Source: Piscicola geometra
Lineage: Eukaryota; Annelida; Clitellata; Hirudinida; Piscicolidae
Direction of reading: 5' to 3'
Length of the DNA: 64,000 bases
Assembly (NCBI GenBank): GCA_943735955.1
Contig: OX030962.1
Coordinates: 7,574,962-7,638,961, forward strand
The translations under genes and the position numbers were made by a program. The notes beneath the pieces are model-generated. The model did not search any database. It was not told where the DNA came from and saw only the letters and a list, made by a program, of their open reading frames with translations. Numbering within the stretch: position 1 is the stretch's first letter; each line of letters begins with the position of its first letter. Of the stretch, positions 35,901-48,735 are shown piece after piece.

Positions 35901-38900
35901 GTGGTGATTGTGGATTGATTGTGGATTGAGTGGTGATTGTGGATTGATTGTGGATTGAGTGGTGATTGTGGATTGATTGTGGATTGAGTGGTGATTGTGG
36001 ATTGATTGTGGATTGAGTTGTGATTGTGGATTGAGTGGTGATTGTGGATTGATTGTGGATTGAGTAGTGATTGTGGATTGATTGTGGATTGATTGTGGAT
36101 TGATTGTGGATTGAGTTGTGATTGTGGATTGATTGTGGATTGATTGTGGATTGAGTTGTGATTGTGGATTGATTGTGGATTGAGTTGTGATTGTGGATTG
36201 ATTGTGGATTGATTGTGGATTGATTGTGGATTGAGTGGTGGTTGTGGATTGATTGCGGATTGATTGTGGATTGAGTTGTGATTGTGGATTGAGTGGTGAT
36301 TGTGGATTGATTGTGGATTGAGTAGTGATTGTGGATTGATTGTGGATTGATTGTGGATTGATTGTGGATTGAGTTATGATTGTGGATTGATTGTGGATTG
36401 ATTGTGGATTGATTGTGGATTGAGTTGTGATTGTGGATTGATTGTGGATTGAGTGGTGGTTGTGGATTGATTGTGGATTGAGTGGTGGTTGTGGATTGAT
36501 TGCGGATTGATTGTGGATTGAGTTGTGATTGTGGATTGAGTGGTGATTGTGGATTGATTGTGGATTGAGTAGTGATTGTGGATTGATTGTGGATTGATTG
36601 TGGATTGATTGTGGATTGAGTTATGATTGTGGATTGATTGTGGATTGAGTTGTGATTGTGGATTGATTGTGGATTGAGTGGTGGTTGTGGATTGATTGCG
36701 GATTGATTGTGGATTGAGTTGTGATTGTGGATTGATTGTGGATTGAGTGGTGGTTGTGGATTGATTGCGGATTGATTGTGGATTGAGTGGTGGTTGTGGA
36801 TTGATTGCGGATTGATTGTGGATTGAGTTGTGATTGTGGATTGATTGCGGATTGAGTGGTGGTTGTGGATTGATTGTGGATTGAGTTATGATTGTGGATT
36901 GATTGTGGATTGATTGTGGATTGAGTTGTGATTGTGGATTGATTGTGGATTGAGTGGTGGTTGTGGATTGATTGTGGATTGATTGTGGATTGAGCGGTGA
37001 TTGTGGATTGATTGCGGATTGATTGTGGATTGAGTTGTGATTGTGGATTGAGTGTGGATTGAGTGGTGATTGTGGATTGAGTGGTGGTTGTGGATTGGTT
37101 GTGGATTGATTGTGGATTGAGTGGTGGTTGTGGATTGATTGTTGAGGGTGGTGGTTTAAAAATGCGTTTAAAGCTCTTGAAGTTTTTCTGTGAAAATCAT
37201 TATTGCCTACCTTAAAGTATATCCATCACACACGCTCTCACCTCTGCCAACAATGTCGAGTAAGATGTGTTCGTACTGCCGTTGCGACAGAGAGGTTGGC
37301 AAGTTGCCAATGAATAGCGCCACCTTTGGAAAGAAAAGAATAACTAAAATATTAAATATAGAATATCAATAATAATATTATAACGATAACAATAAAATAT
37401 TATACTAATGATAATGATAATATAAAAAGAAGGAAAATAGTTAATATAAATGAAAATAGTTAATATAAATGAAAATAGTTAATATAAATGAAAATAGTTA
37501 ATATAAATGAAAATAGTTAATATAAATGAAAATAGTTAATATAAATGAAAATAGTTAATATAAATGAAAATAGTTAATATAAATGAAAATAGTTAATATA
37601 AATGAAAATAGTTAATATAAATGAAAATAGTTAATATAAATGAAAATAGTTAATATAAATGAAAATAGTTAATATAAATGAAAATAGTTAATATAAATGA
37701 AAATAGTTAATATAAATGAAAATAGTTAATATAAATGAAAATAGTTAATATAAATGAAAATAGTTAATATAAATGAAAATAGTTAATATAAATGAAAATA
37801 GTTAATATAAATGAAAATAGTTAATACAAATGAAAATAGTTAATATAAATGAAAATAGTTAATATAAATGAAAATAGTTAATATAAATGAAAATAGTTAA
37901 TATAAATGAAAATAGTTAATATAAATGAAAATAGTTAATATAAATGAAAATAGTTAATATAAATGAAAATAGTTAATATAAATGAAAATAGTTAATATAA
38001 ATGAAAATAGATAATATAAATGAAAATAGTTAATATAAATGAAAATAGTTAATATAAATTAAAATAGTTAATATAAATGAAAATAGTTAATATAAATGAA
38101 AATAGTTAATATAAATGAAAATAGTTAATATAAATGAAAATAGTTAATATAAATGAAAATAGATAATATAAATGAAAATAGTTAATATAAATGAAAATAG
38201 TTAATATAAATGAAAATAGTTAATATAAATGAAAATAGTTAATATAAATGAAAATAGTTAATATAAATGAAAATAGTTAATATAAATGAAAATAGTTAAT
38301 ATAAATGAAAATAGTTAATATAAATGAAAATAGTTAATATAAATGAAAATAGTTAATATAAATGAAAATAGTTAATATAAATGAAAATAGTTAATATAAA
38401 TGAAAATAGTTAATATAAATGAAAATAGTTAATATAAATGAAAATAGTTAATATAAATGAAAATAGTTAATATAAATGAAAATAGTTAATATAAATGAAA
38501 ATAGATAATATAAATGAAAATAGTTAATATAAATGAAAATAGTTAATATAAATGAAAATAGTTAATATAAATGAAAATAGTTAATATAAATGAAAATAGT
38601 TAATATAAATGAAAATAGTTAATATAAATGAAAATAGTTAATATAAATGAAAATAGATAATATAAATGAAAATAGTTAATATAAATGAAAATAGTTAATA
38701 TAAATGAAAATAGTTAATATAAATGAAAATAGTTAATATAAATGAAAATAGTTAATATAAATGAAAATAGTTAATATAAATGAAAATAGTTAATATAAAT
38801 GAAAATAGTTAATATAAATGAAAATAGTTAATATAAATGAAAATAGTTAATATAAATGAAAATAGTTAATATAAATGAAAATAGTTAATATAAATGAAAA

Positions 38901-41900
38901 TAGTTAATATAAATGAAAATAGTTAATATAAATGAAAATAGTTAATATAAATGAAAATAGTTAATATAAATGAAAATAATTAATATAAATGAAAATTGTT
39001 AATATAAATGAAAATAGTTAATATAAATGAAAATAGTTAATATAAATGAAAATAGTTAATATAAATGAAAATAGTTAATATAAATGAAAATAGTTAATAT
39101 AAATGAAAATAGTTAATATAAATGAAAATAGTTAATATAAATGAAAATAGTTAATATAAATGAAAATAGTTAATATAAATGAAAATAGTTAATATAAATG
39201 AAAATAGTTAATATAAATGAAAATAGTTAATATAAATGAAAATAGTTAATATAAATGAAAATAGTTAATATAAATGAAAATAGTTAATATAAATGAAAAT
39301 AGTTAATATAAATGAAAATAGTTAATATAAATGAAAATAGTTAATATAAATGAAAATAGATAATATAAATGAAAATAGTTAATATAAATGAAAATAGTTA
39401 ATATAAATGAAAATAGTTAATATAAATGAAAATAGTTAATATAAATGAAAATAGTTAATATAAATGAAAATAGTTAATATAAATGAAAATAGTTAATATA
39501 AATGAAAATAGATAATATAAATGAAAATAGTTAATATAAATGAAAATAGTTAATATAAATGAAAATAGTTAATATAAATGAAAATAGTTAATATAAATGA
39601 AAATAGTTAATATAAATGAAAATAGTTAATATAAATGAAAATAGTTAATATAAATGAAAATAGTTAATATAAATGAAAATAGTTAATATAAATGAAAATA
39701 GTTAATATAAATGAAAATAGTTAATATAAATGAAAATAGTTAATATAAATGAAAATAGTTAATATAAATGAAAATAGTTAATATAAATGAAAATAGTTAA
39801 TATAAATGAAAATAGTTAATATAAATGAAAATAATTAATATAAATGAAAATTGTTAATATAAATGAAAATAGTTAATATAAATGAAAATAGTTAATATAA
39901 ATGAAAATAGTTAATATAAATGAAAATAGTTAATATAAATGAAAATAGTTAATATAAATGAAAATAGTTAATATAAATGAAAATAGTTAATATAAATGAA
40001 AATAGTTAATATAAATGAAAATAGTTAATATAAATGAAAATAGTTAATATAAATGAAAATAGTTAAAAATCCAAGATTAGAAGCAAGAATACAACCTGCG
40101 GTCCATGGGGGTCGTCTCTTTGTTTGATGTAGAAGCGAGTCATGCGAGACTGACGTAGGCATTCCTGTTGTAGTTTCAGTATCATCACCATCAGCACCCC
40201 ACCATAACTTAATTCCCACCATCATCATCAGCACCCATGTCATTAAATCCCAACATCATCATCAGCACCCATGTCATTAAGTCCCAACATCATCATCAGC
40301 ACCCATGTCATTAAATCCCAACATCATCATCAGCACCCATGCCATTAAATCCCAACATCATCATCAGCACCCATGTCATTAAATCCCAACATCATCATCT
40401 CCAGCACTCATACATCATCCCGATTCCACCATGACACAACATAAAACATCACCAAACATCAACCACGACCACATGTAACACCACCAACCAACCACAAACA
40501 ACCACCATCTAACAACCACCACGACTAACCACAGCCACCACGACCAACCACCTTTCGACTCTTTTGCATGATGAGGAAGGGCTTGTCGTCTAGTTCCAGT
40601 TCCCTCTCCGAAACTCCCTTGTCCAAGACCACCTCCACCAGACTGAACTGCTCTGGACTGGTGTTCTGACGCAGCAGAAGAGGAGTATTACTAATTAGTC
40701 ACAAAAGCATTAGTCACTAAAGCTACAAATAGATCAAATGACGAAGGCAAAGCATGTATTCTTATTGAGTCTTTGAAGTTTTACCTACATTCTCAATCCT
40801 GTAATCCCATCTCTTCACTTCACCCAACATTTTATTTTCCAGATCATTCCACCCTTTTCCAGCCCATTCAACAACTTTCCAATGCACCAACAACAAATTT
40901 TCCAACAACAACAACTTTTCCACCACCAACAACAACTTTTCCACCACCACCAACAACAACTTTCCCACCACCAACAACAACTTTTCCACCACCAACAACA
41001 ACAACTTTTCCACCACCAACAACAACAACATTCCCACCACCAACAACAACTCACCACCACCAACAACAACTTTCCCACCACCACCAACAACAACTTTTCC
41101 ACCACCAACAACAACAACTCACCTCAACAACAACTCACCTCAATTCCGAACTTGGTGAGGGCGAGGCTGATGAGCTGAAGGGCGCTGCAGTCTCTGCTGA
41201 TGGGGATGTGCTTGAAGGTGACGTCAGCCTTGGAGGACATTTCACTGGAGGGGTGGGAGGGAGAAGATGGTGGATAGGAAGAAGGGGAAGATGGTGGGTA
41301 GAAGAAATGATAGCAAAGATGGTGGGTAGGAAGAAGTGATAGCAAAGATGGTGGAAAGAGGAAAGGAAAGAAATATAGTGGAAAATATTGAAAGATAGGT
41401 TGAAAGAAAAAAGATTTAAAAAAGAAAAAGATTTGAATGGATTGAAAATGTCAGTTGTGCAGGTTTAGTATAATAGATAAAGTCTCAACCCTTTTGAACG
41501 TTTAAAAAAATTAAACTTCAATTTTATCTATTTATTCCCCTCACCATCCAAAAACTCATTCGTCCCAGGCACTCTTTCCCCTCCTTTCCCCCTCATTTTC
41601 TCCCCATCAACCTCAATCCTTTAGGATACACCCTGATGAAGCCGTGGTCTGTTTCCTGCTCACGTGAGCGGAGTAGAACCGAAGTTTTCTTGCCTTGTCT
41701 GGACTGCATCTGAGCACTCAACGGCTGCGTCAGGTCCAAGACCCGCTCGTCTTGTTCTGGCGAGAAATCGGGGAGGGGGGGGGGATTTAAGATTTTGGTT
41801 GAAGATGCTTGAAAGAGTAAAAGCGTTCTTGAATTCATGGACAGGCGCTATATAAAGTTATTTGATTGATTTATTGATAACAGAGGCGGGCAAATGAATT

Positions 41901-44900
41901 ATTTGAGGGTATGGAATGATAGGATGGTGGAAGATGGTGGGAGAGTGATGAGTGGTCAGTGGAAGATGGGGTTTCACCATTTTCTGAGGCTTCTGAGATG
42001 GAAAAGTCGTTCGGGTCCTCGGATATGTGAAATGTTCTCAGAGCGGCTTCCTATGTTTTTTAATTAAATATTTTAAAACACCGATAAGTAAATTATACAA
42101 AAATCATTTATTAATCAGGTATATTTAAATATATATGACTTTAAAACAAAATATTATTAAATTAATTAATAAAGCAAATGCCATGAAAACAAAAAAAGCG
42201 ACCAGGAGTGTTTGAGCGGGGGCTTGTTTGGGAACGACGGTGATGCGGTGCTGCTTGTGTCGCAAGGAGGTGTCGCCATCGTACAACTGCACTATCTCTG
42301 CTGCTCAAGTGAGGTTTGGTGGTTATGGCGTTTTTTCAGATGGTTATGGAAAAAAACAGATAGAATTAATCTGGGTTATCATAAGTGTAAATAATATTCG
42401 AAATTTTAAATATATTTGAGAACCACAAAGAAGCTTTAACCTTCTTCTTTTTCTTTGGGATCTTTAGGAGACCGTTTGTCGTAATCATCACTGGATTTGC
42501 TCTCGGATACGTTTGATTCGAATTCAGGAACTGCGTTGAAAGATTTTGAAGTACTTTTTCATAATTGTTAAATCATCCTAAAATTGCCAATCGAATTATT
42601 TCAAAACAACATTTTGTCTCTTTCAACTGTCTGCACACAACCTCAACGGCCTACCCATTTAACTATCCAATCGAATACAACCAGCAAACCTCTACCAACC
42701 TACAACAAACCACCCACCATCTCAACTAACCAAACCCGACCCTCCCCCCAACAAACTTACCCACCATCTCAACAAACCAAACCCGACCCTCCCCCTCAAC
42801 AAGCCTACCCACCGTCTCACCCTAACCCTAAACCCAACCCTCCCCCCAAAAAACAAACCCGCCATCTCACCCTAACCCTAAACCCAACCCTCCCTCTAAC
42901 AAACCACCCACCATCTCACCCTAACCCTAAACCCAACCCTCCCCCCAACAAACAAACCCGCCAACTCACTCAAAACGGTTCTCTTGGGCAGCCCGAAGAG
43001 CATCTCCTGAGACACGTCGATACGGGGCACAGTGACCGAATAGGGCGGCAAGATGATGTCCCGTAGCTCACCGAAACTGCACTCTTTCGGCAGGTGCTTG
43101 TAACACGTCGCGTGTGCCTGGTGGAAGTGATAGTAATTATGATAATAATTAAAATAAAAATTATAAATGCAATTATTATTAAAACTATTATTATTTTTAT
43201 TATTAATATTTTTATTATTATTACTATTAACTGTTATTCTTAGACTAAGATCGTTAAAATGTTTGCGGTTATAGATGTGGAAAGATTGGTTGAGGCTTGA
43301 ACCAATTATAATTTTAAGGCCTTTCAATATTAGTTTTTAATTGATAGTTATAGTTTCATTATACCTTAGAAATATAATTTAATTCTCACACTTTAACTTA
43401 TAATCATAATTTAAATATTAAATGTAAAACTATCATCACAATTTCATCATAACATTTAAACTTACAATTATAATTTCATTATAAAATTTTAAACTTATAA
43501 TTACAATTCCATTATAAAATTTAGAAAAAAAAACTTAAAACATATTTCAATACATCTCAAGCATGCAAAAAGTTATCATTTATAATAACTTATAATAATT
43601 GTAAAAAAGTTATAATAATTTAGAATAATTTATAATAATTTATAATCATTTATAATCGTTTATAATCATTTATAATCATTTAAAATCATTTATAATCATT
43701 TATAATCATTTATAATCATTTACAATAACCTATAATAACTTATAATAATAATTAATTAATTAAAAAGAATCATTAACTCCAAGACTCACCGTCACTCCAC
43801 ACCACTCGCACCGCATGCCAGCCAAACACTCGGCACTCCAGCACGTCTTTTTGCAGTAGAAGCATTTGGAATTTCCCGCCAAATTACCCTCCCTCCAATG
43901 GTGGTACTGTACAACTGATGACTGTGGGAGGATGGTGGGAATGGCTGGGTGGATGGGTGGGTGGGTGGTTTGGAGGATTAGTGGGTGGGTGGGTAGATAA
44001 GTGGAAGGTCTTCGAGATCTACAAAATTTAAATTAAAACTTTAAAATAATAAACTCTAAATATCTTTTCAAATATTAAATAAATCAGTTTAAATAATTTA
44101 TGCATAAATGATCTTTAAAATGACCAGGTCTTTGTTGGGAAGGTAGGTGGCGCATTCTTTGCAGTCACTCACGGCGAAGTCTTGACACTCCACGTGACAG
44201 TAGTACTCGCAAACTGGGAGTGGTGATAGTAGTAGTTGTGGTGATAGTAGTAGTTGTGGTGATAGTAGTAGTTGTGGTGGTAGTTGTGATTGTGGTGGTA
44301 GTTTTGGTTGTGGTGGTGGTGTTTGTGGTGGTAGTTGTGGTTGGGGTAGTTTTGGTTTTGGTAGTTGTGGTTTTGGTAGTTGTGGTTTTGGTAGTTTTGG
44401 TTTTGGTAGTTGTGGTTGTGGTGTTGGTTGAGATGGTGGTGGTGGTAGTGATGGTGTTGGTTGTGGTGGTATTGGTTGTGGTAGTGGTGGTTGTGGTTGG
44501 GGTGGTGTTAGTGACGCTTACAATTGAAAAAATTAACTGTTTTAGATATTCCACCTAAAGAATGTTTAATGTTTCTAATAGAGAGTTTGATACACGTTCA
44601 GTGTTACGCAAGCAAACATTGCCATTATAGCGGCTTCTGTGCGCTAATTGCCGAGACACGATGGCAATTAATGAATCAATCAACTCGACTTCATTCATTT
44701 CGCCTATGGTTGATCATAACTGTTACAACTACAAACACCAATGCTCTCACTAGTGCCAATGCTGCCGGTGAAGCTTCTGGGAATACTGACAAAACTTAAA
44801 CTAATTGGATTTATAATTCCTCTGACAACATTAGTCATTTAAAAAAAGTATTTTAAATTGAGAATAAAATCACTACTACTTCGACTATCCTTAATAAGTA

Positions 44901-47900
44901 ACATTGCAACAATGTAACAATGCCACAACATGAGAGGCAACTCTGGTTGCATGGAGTGTTGGATGCTTGTGAATAGAGTGGTAGCCTTGTATTATCTATA
45001 TAGGTGGTCCTAAACAAGAATGCTGTTGATGATGATGATGATGATGATGTTGATGTTGAGGACAAGGATGCTGATGATGATGCTGTTGATGATTGTGATT
45101 ATGATGATAGTAAAAATGATTATTCCTATTAAGAAAGTGATGTTGGTGTTGTTTGAAGCGACAATTAACGGGTTATAATTTAGGCAAGCACCTTGGTTAC
45201 CTGGTTATCTTCCACGAATAAAATGAGAAATTACATTACAAGGATTTCTTTTGAAACGAGGAAATCAAAGTAGTATGACTTTTTATATTTTAAAAAACAA
45301 ATTTAAATGTTATATTTCTATATATCGAAAATAAGAAATATAAATTTAATATTGTAAAGATAACAAAAAATGAAGTAAAACTTAAAAATAGGTTTGAAAC
45401 AGTTTTATAAGTCTAGATATTTACCAGGCTCCAAATATTCGCGAGTGATGTAGCAGTTGTTTATATCAATTTAAATTTAGAAAAAATACTATTGCACAAA
45501 AATCTAGATAAAGACCAGAAAAAAACATTAAAATATAGAATTACAAAGTTAGGCAAAACGTATACAACTTAAATAGAACAGGTACATGAAAAACTGGATT
45601 ATATACACACTTGGGACATGTTTTTCATTAAATAAATTAATTAATTTAAAAAAAACTTTATTTTTTCTTGTCTCTAATCGTTCCTTGATCATGGTAGCAA
45701 TCCCCATCATCATGATTATGACGTCAAGTCGATTATAGAATTAAATGTACACAAAAGAATTGAACGCTATACAAATGTATTTGTCTAAGTGAGGCTGGGA
45801 AGGCACGGCGGTGTTTTGATGTGCATAGAACAATATTGTTGGTGTTATGGCAGCGTATTATTTTAGTGCCAGCAACCTGTATGGAACTTTCTCTCTCAAT
45901 GAAAAACGCATTCACGTATTAATGTTTGTATAAGATAAAAATGTAAGGTTGCTTCCCAAATTAGGGAGTGTGAGAGATTTACGGTGGAATCGGAGCCTAA
46001 AAATAGTGGAGGTATCGCTCGATCCAGGAGTACTTTAGCTCCATTCCTCATCGCATTAACAAAGTGTGTGCATGACTCCATGTGTACTTGTGCTTCTCTT
46101 CGTGTGTGAGCCTTCATTTGCGTGTGCGTATGCTGATAACGGAGTTTTGTTTGCGCATTTTTTTGGTTTGTGCTAGTGTTTTTGAAGATGAATTTTCAAT
46201 TAGGTTTTTGGACCCAGTGAACTTTTAAGTAAAAGTCGACTTAAAGGCCAAAGCCTGACGCACTCGTCTTTCAATGAAAGCATCTCAGCGAAACTTTGAT
46301 GATACAACAAGCACCCAACTACCTACGGAGCATCCCCCTTCTTCATCAAACAACGACCACACAACCACCATCCAAACCCATCCTTCTCAACCACCACATC
46401 AGTTGATGTGATGGGTTAACCAAACCATCCTTCTTTAAAACAACAACTTCAACCACCACATTTTTTCAAACACCCACAACCATCAACCACAGCAACCACC
46501 ACTACAACACCCACAGCAACCACCACTACAACACCCACAGCAACCACCACTACAACAACCACAGCAACCACCACTACAACAGCCACAGCAACTACCACTA
46601 CAACAACCACAGCAACCACCACCACAACAACCACAACTCACACCTACAACCACCACTCACTTTCACACCGAATGGCCAGACTGTCTTCCAACCTTTTGCG
46701 ACACAGATTGCAGAATTTGCGTTTGAACTGGCCTGGTTCTGACCAACAATGACCTACTGGGTTCTGGGGGGGGAGGGGGGGGGGGTTGGTAGAAGGGTTG
46801 ATCGAAGGGTGAGAAAAAAAAAGAATGGTTCATAATGGTTGACATTTCAAACTAAAAAAGGTGATAGGGGAAGGTATAAAAAGGGGGGAAATTTCACTCT
46901 TGATAACTTAGGTTTTGGTAAACAAACGTGGAAATTAACCTTTCCCTACACCATCATAACTTCTACTACTAGCACCACCTCCCTCCCTACACCATTCCCC
47001 CTACTAATCCTACATCTACTATCAGCACCACCTTCACCTTTATGAGGTTAGACGCTATGCTGGAGCAAGGAGAAACTACAGTGCTGAGGCATCGGTCGTG
47101 AACAACAAAGTTGCAAACTGTTGTGGTTGTTGTTGGTGTTGTGGTTGTAGTTGTTGTGGTGGTTGTTGTGGTGGTTGTTGTGGTGGTTGTTGTGGTGGTT
47201 GTTGTGGTGGTTGTTGTGGTGGTTATAGTTGTTGTGGTTGTTGTTGTGGTTGTTGTTGTGATGGTTGTTGTGGTGGTTGTTGTGGTGGTTGTTGTTGTGG
47301 TGGTTGTGGTGGTGGTTTTTGCCATGTTTGTTTGTGGAATAATATAGTTTCATAAAATTTTTAACACATGAGTTTAGTATATTAAAATACAATTTTAAAG
47401 CATCTTCATCATCATCATCATTAACATCATCATCATCCTCATCATCATCATCCCCCTCATCATCATCATCCCCCTCATCATCATCATCAATTAAGCTTGT
47501 TACAAACGTCTATTCTTGCTACAATCAGAGGAGCGTAAATCAAACAAGTGAGTCTGAAGACTTCCTCAAAATAAGAGAAAAAACAAAATTTATATTTTAT
47601 CATTTTTATCATCATCCTTTATTATTATTTTATATTTTGCAATTAAAAGCTTAAGATTTATAGTCTATTTTTTTAATTAAAAGAAATTATTTAAATTATT
47701 TTTTATAAAGGTCGCAGACAGAGTGATGTGTGTGGAGAAGGTCTGATGCTTTATGATGGATTTGGGCAGAGTTTTTAAACGTTTTTCTTGACAATAATTG
47801 TTTAAAAAAATTATTTTTTATTATTTGTAGATGGATTCTTGTGCAGTAGTTATCTGGTGTATTGCTGTGTCACTTTTAGTTTTATCTCAGCACTCGACAC

Positions 47901-48735
47901 CAATCATTGACATCACACGAGCACACGCCCCCTTCCTTTCAAGGGATGTAGAAAGGCTGTCTAACTTTTACCTTCATTATTCACCCTCTAGGCCTTCAAA
48001 ATGCTTCAATGAAACAACAAGATTTGGGATAATGCAAGTAGTAATCACCTAGCCTACAAAGAATATTAGCAATATAATTGAGATAAATGCAATAAAGCAT
48101 GAAATAAAAAGCAGATAAAGTGTTTGCGACCAAAAAAAGGATGTATAACTTGAAAGATATTTAACTCATAATCAACATTTTGGTTATTAAAAAAATTGTA
48201 TTTCTGGCACTAGAGCAGCAAAATCAATTATAATTTAGATATAAATTACACGCAAGCTTCTACATTCGAATCAATAGAACATATGTGGGTGCTTAAAATA
48301 TCAATGTAGGCTCAAGAGGCCTTGTGGTCACGCCTTGAAGGGAAGTGCACTTTCAAGTTCGTGTTTTTTGGAATTCTACCAATGAATTTTTAGCGTTTGA
48401 AGTCATTTTCCCCTGAAGCATGCGTGGATGCGACTTTTTGTAACACAAGCAGTCCTATCACAACAGAGCAACAAAAACCCCTAAAAGCACCACCACAGAC
48501 ACAACCCTCACAGACACCACCAGCACAAACATTCCCACCACAGCAACAACAGACCTTCACAAACGTATCCTTGTCCGATCAAGCCCCACAGCATGTCGGT
48601 GCAGTGGTGGCAGTAGGTGGGTCGGTGGAAGGTCTTCTTGATGAAGAAGTGACCGAAGCCGCTGTCAGATTCACCGCCCTCTTTCGTTCGGCGTTGGCTG
48701 GTCGTCTCAACGGGAGCATCCTGAATGCCGGCCAT
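29951..48735 (-). CDS. DGKQ: Diacylglycerol kinase theta (type V DGK)
   Basis: Converts diacylglycerol to phosphatidic acid, ending DAG signalling. Twenty-six exons in gene order: 48555-48735, 47038-47117, 46661-46763, 44125-44213, 43790-43921, 42970-43117, 42441-42530, 42203-42297, 41978-42050, 41612-41756, 41139-41244, 40552-40665, 40096-40164, 37242-37323, 34509-34666, 34039-34124, 33694-33759, 33111-33259, 32779-32887, 32429-32477, 32233-32317, 31993-32062, 31283-31438, 30701-30866, 30314-30412 and 29951-30112. They total 2862 nt, or 953 residues; as I recall, human theta is about 940. Three C1 domains come first ([38 protein letters not shown]...CFYCKKTC), which marks the theta type. A Ras-associating region follows ([14 protein letters not shown]). 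The catalytic domain has [20 protein letters not shown] (about 621-628), PLGTGNDL and DRW, and the accessory domain has PVQVDGEPW. The start ATG (48733-48735) is in frame with an open stretch running back to an acceptor near 48795, so a further 5' exon is possible. Confidence 0.95.
31445..31880. repeat. Minisatellite in a DGK intron
   Basis: Units of about 55-65 bp built from GGTTGTGATAGGTTGGTGAT and GGAGTGGGGGTGGCTGGGGT, between DGK exons 23 and 22. Confidence 0.85.
33461..33688. repeat. 12-bp CACCATGATCAT array in a DGK intron
   Basis: About 19 almost perfect copies, immediately next to the donor of exon 17 (33694). The unit contains the palindrome ATGATCAT. Open frames in all phases ([16 protein letters not shown]) are artefacts of the 12-bp period. 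Confidence 0.97.
34685..37142. repeat. 2.45-kb modular array of 11-mer and 7-mer units in DGK intron 14
   Basis: Composed of GATTGTGGATT (11 bp) and GAGTTGT/GAGTGGT/GAGCGGT (7 bp) in changing orders such as AB, AAB and AAAB. It occupies nearly the whole intron between exons 15 (34509-34666) and 14 (37242-37323). Confidence 0.97.
37433..40068. repeat. 2.6-kb array of a 19-bp unit in DGK intron 13
   Basis: About 138 copies of AAAATAGTTAATATAAATG, very homogeneous, filling the intron between exon 14 (37242-37323) and exon 13 (40096-40164). Single-base variants (AGATAAT at 38010, 38162, 38504, 38656, 39359 and 39511; AATAATTAAT at 38979 and 39834) mark internal block duplications. Confidence 0.98.
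40215..40400. repeat. Tandem repeat of about 34 bp in a DGK intron
   Basis: About five copies of a unit containing CCCAACATCATCATCAGCAC and CCATGTCATTAAAT, between exons 13 and 12. Confidence 0.9.
42795..42945. repeat. Telomere-like CCCTAA/CCCTAAA runs in a DGK intron
   Basis: Three blocks containing CACCCTAACCCTAAACCC at about 42819, 42868 and 42918, embedded in a duplicated unit of about 50 bp with AAACCCGCCATCTCA-like flanks, between DGK exons 7 and 6. Confidence 0.8.
44214..46660. other. DGK intron 3, mixed repeats and AT-rich DNA
   Basis: Between exon 3 (46661-46763) and exon 4 (44125-44213). Holds a (GTGGTA/GTTGTG)n array at about 44218-44510 and a CAACCACCACTACAACA array at about 46480-46640. 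No embedded gene is supported; short open frames on either strand lack recognisable features. Confidence 0.6.
47831..48052 (+). CDS. Possible small secreted peptide, nested antisense in the first DGK coding intron
   Basis: A 73-codon frame that starts with a signal-peptide-like segment: a short polar start (MDS), hydrophobic core [15 protein letters not shown], then the small/polar residues QHST. The rest ([35 protein letters not shown]) is polar with a single Cys and an N-glycosylation-type NET. A good splice acceptor (TTATTATTTGTAG) lies directly before the ATG. A consensus-like donor (AACAA|GTGAGT at about 47548) lies upstream and AATAAA (48091) downstream. I recognise no family. Translation is inferred from these signals only; a non-coding intronic stretch is the main alternative. 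Confidence 0.35.
   Translation: MDSCAVVIWCIAVSLLVLSQHSTPIIDITRAHAPFLSRDVERLSNFYLHYSPSRPSKCFNETTRFGIMQVVIT
48091..48096 (+). terminator. AATAAA signal after the nested ORF
   Basis: AATAAA 38 bp past the stop of the 47831-48052 frame, followed by a second AATAAA about 12 bp later, on the same strand. Confidence 0.35.

Noticed and set aside
44524..44799. 91-codon + strand frame in DGK intron 3
   Set aside because: No domain, signal peptide, repeat-free start context or conservation clue; probably chance.
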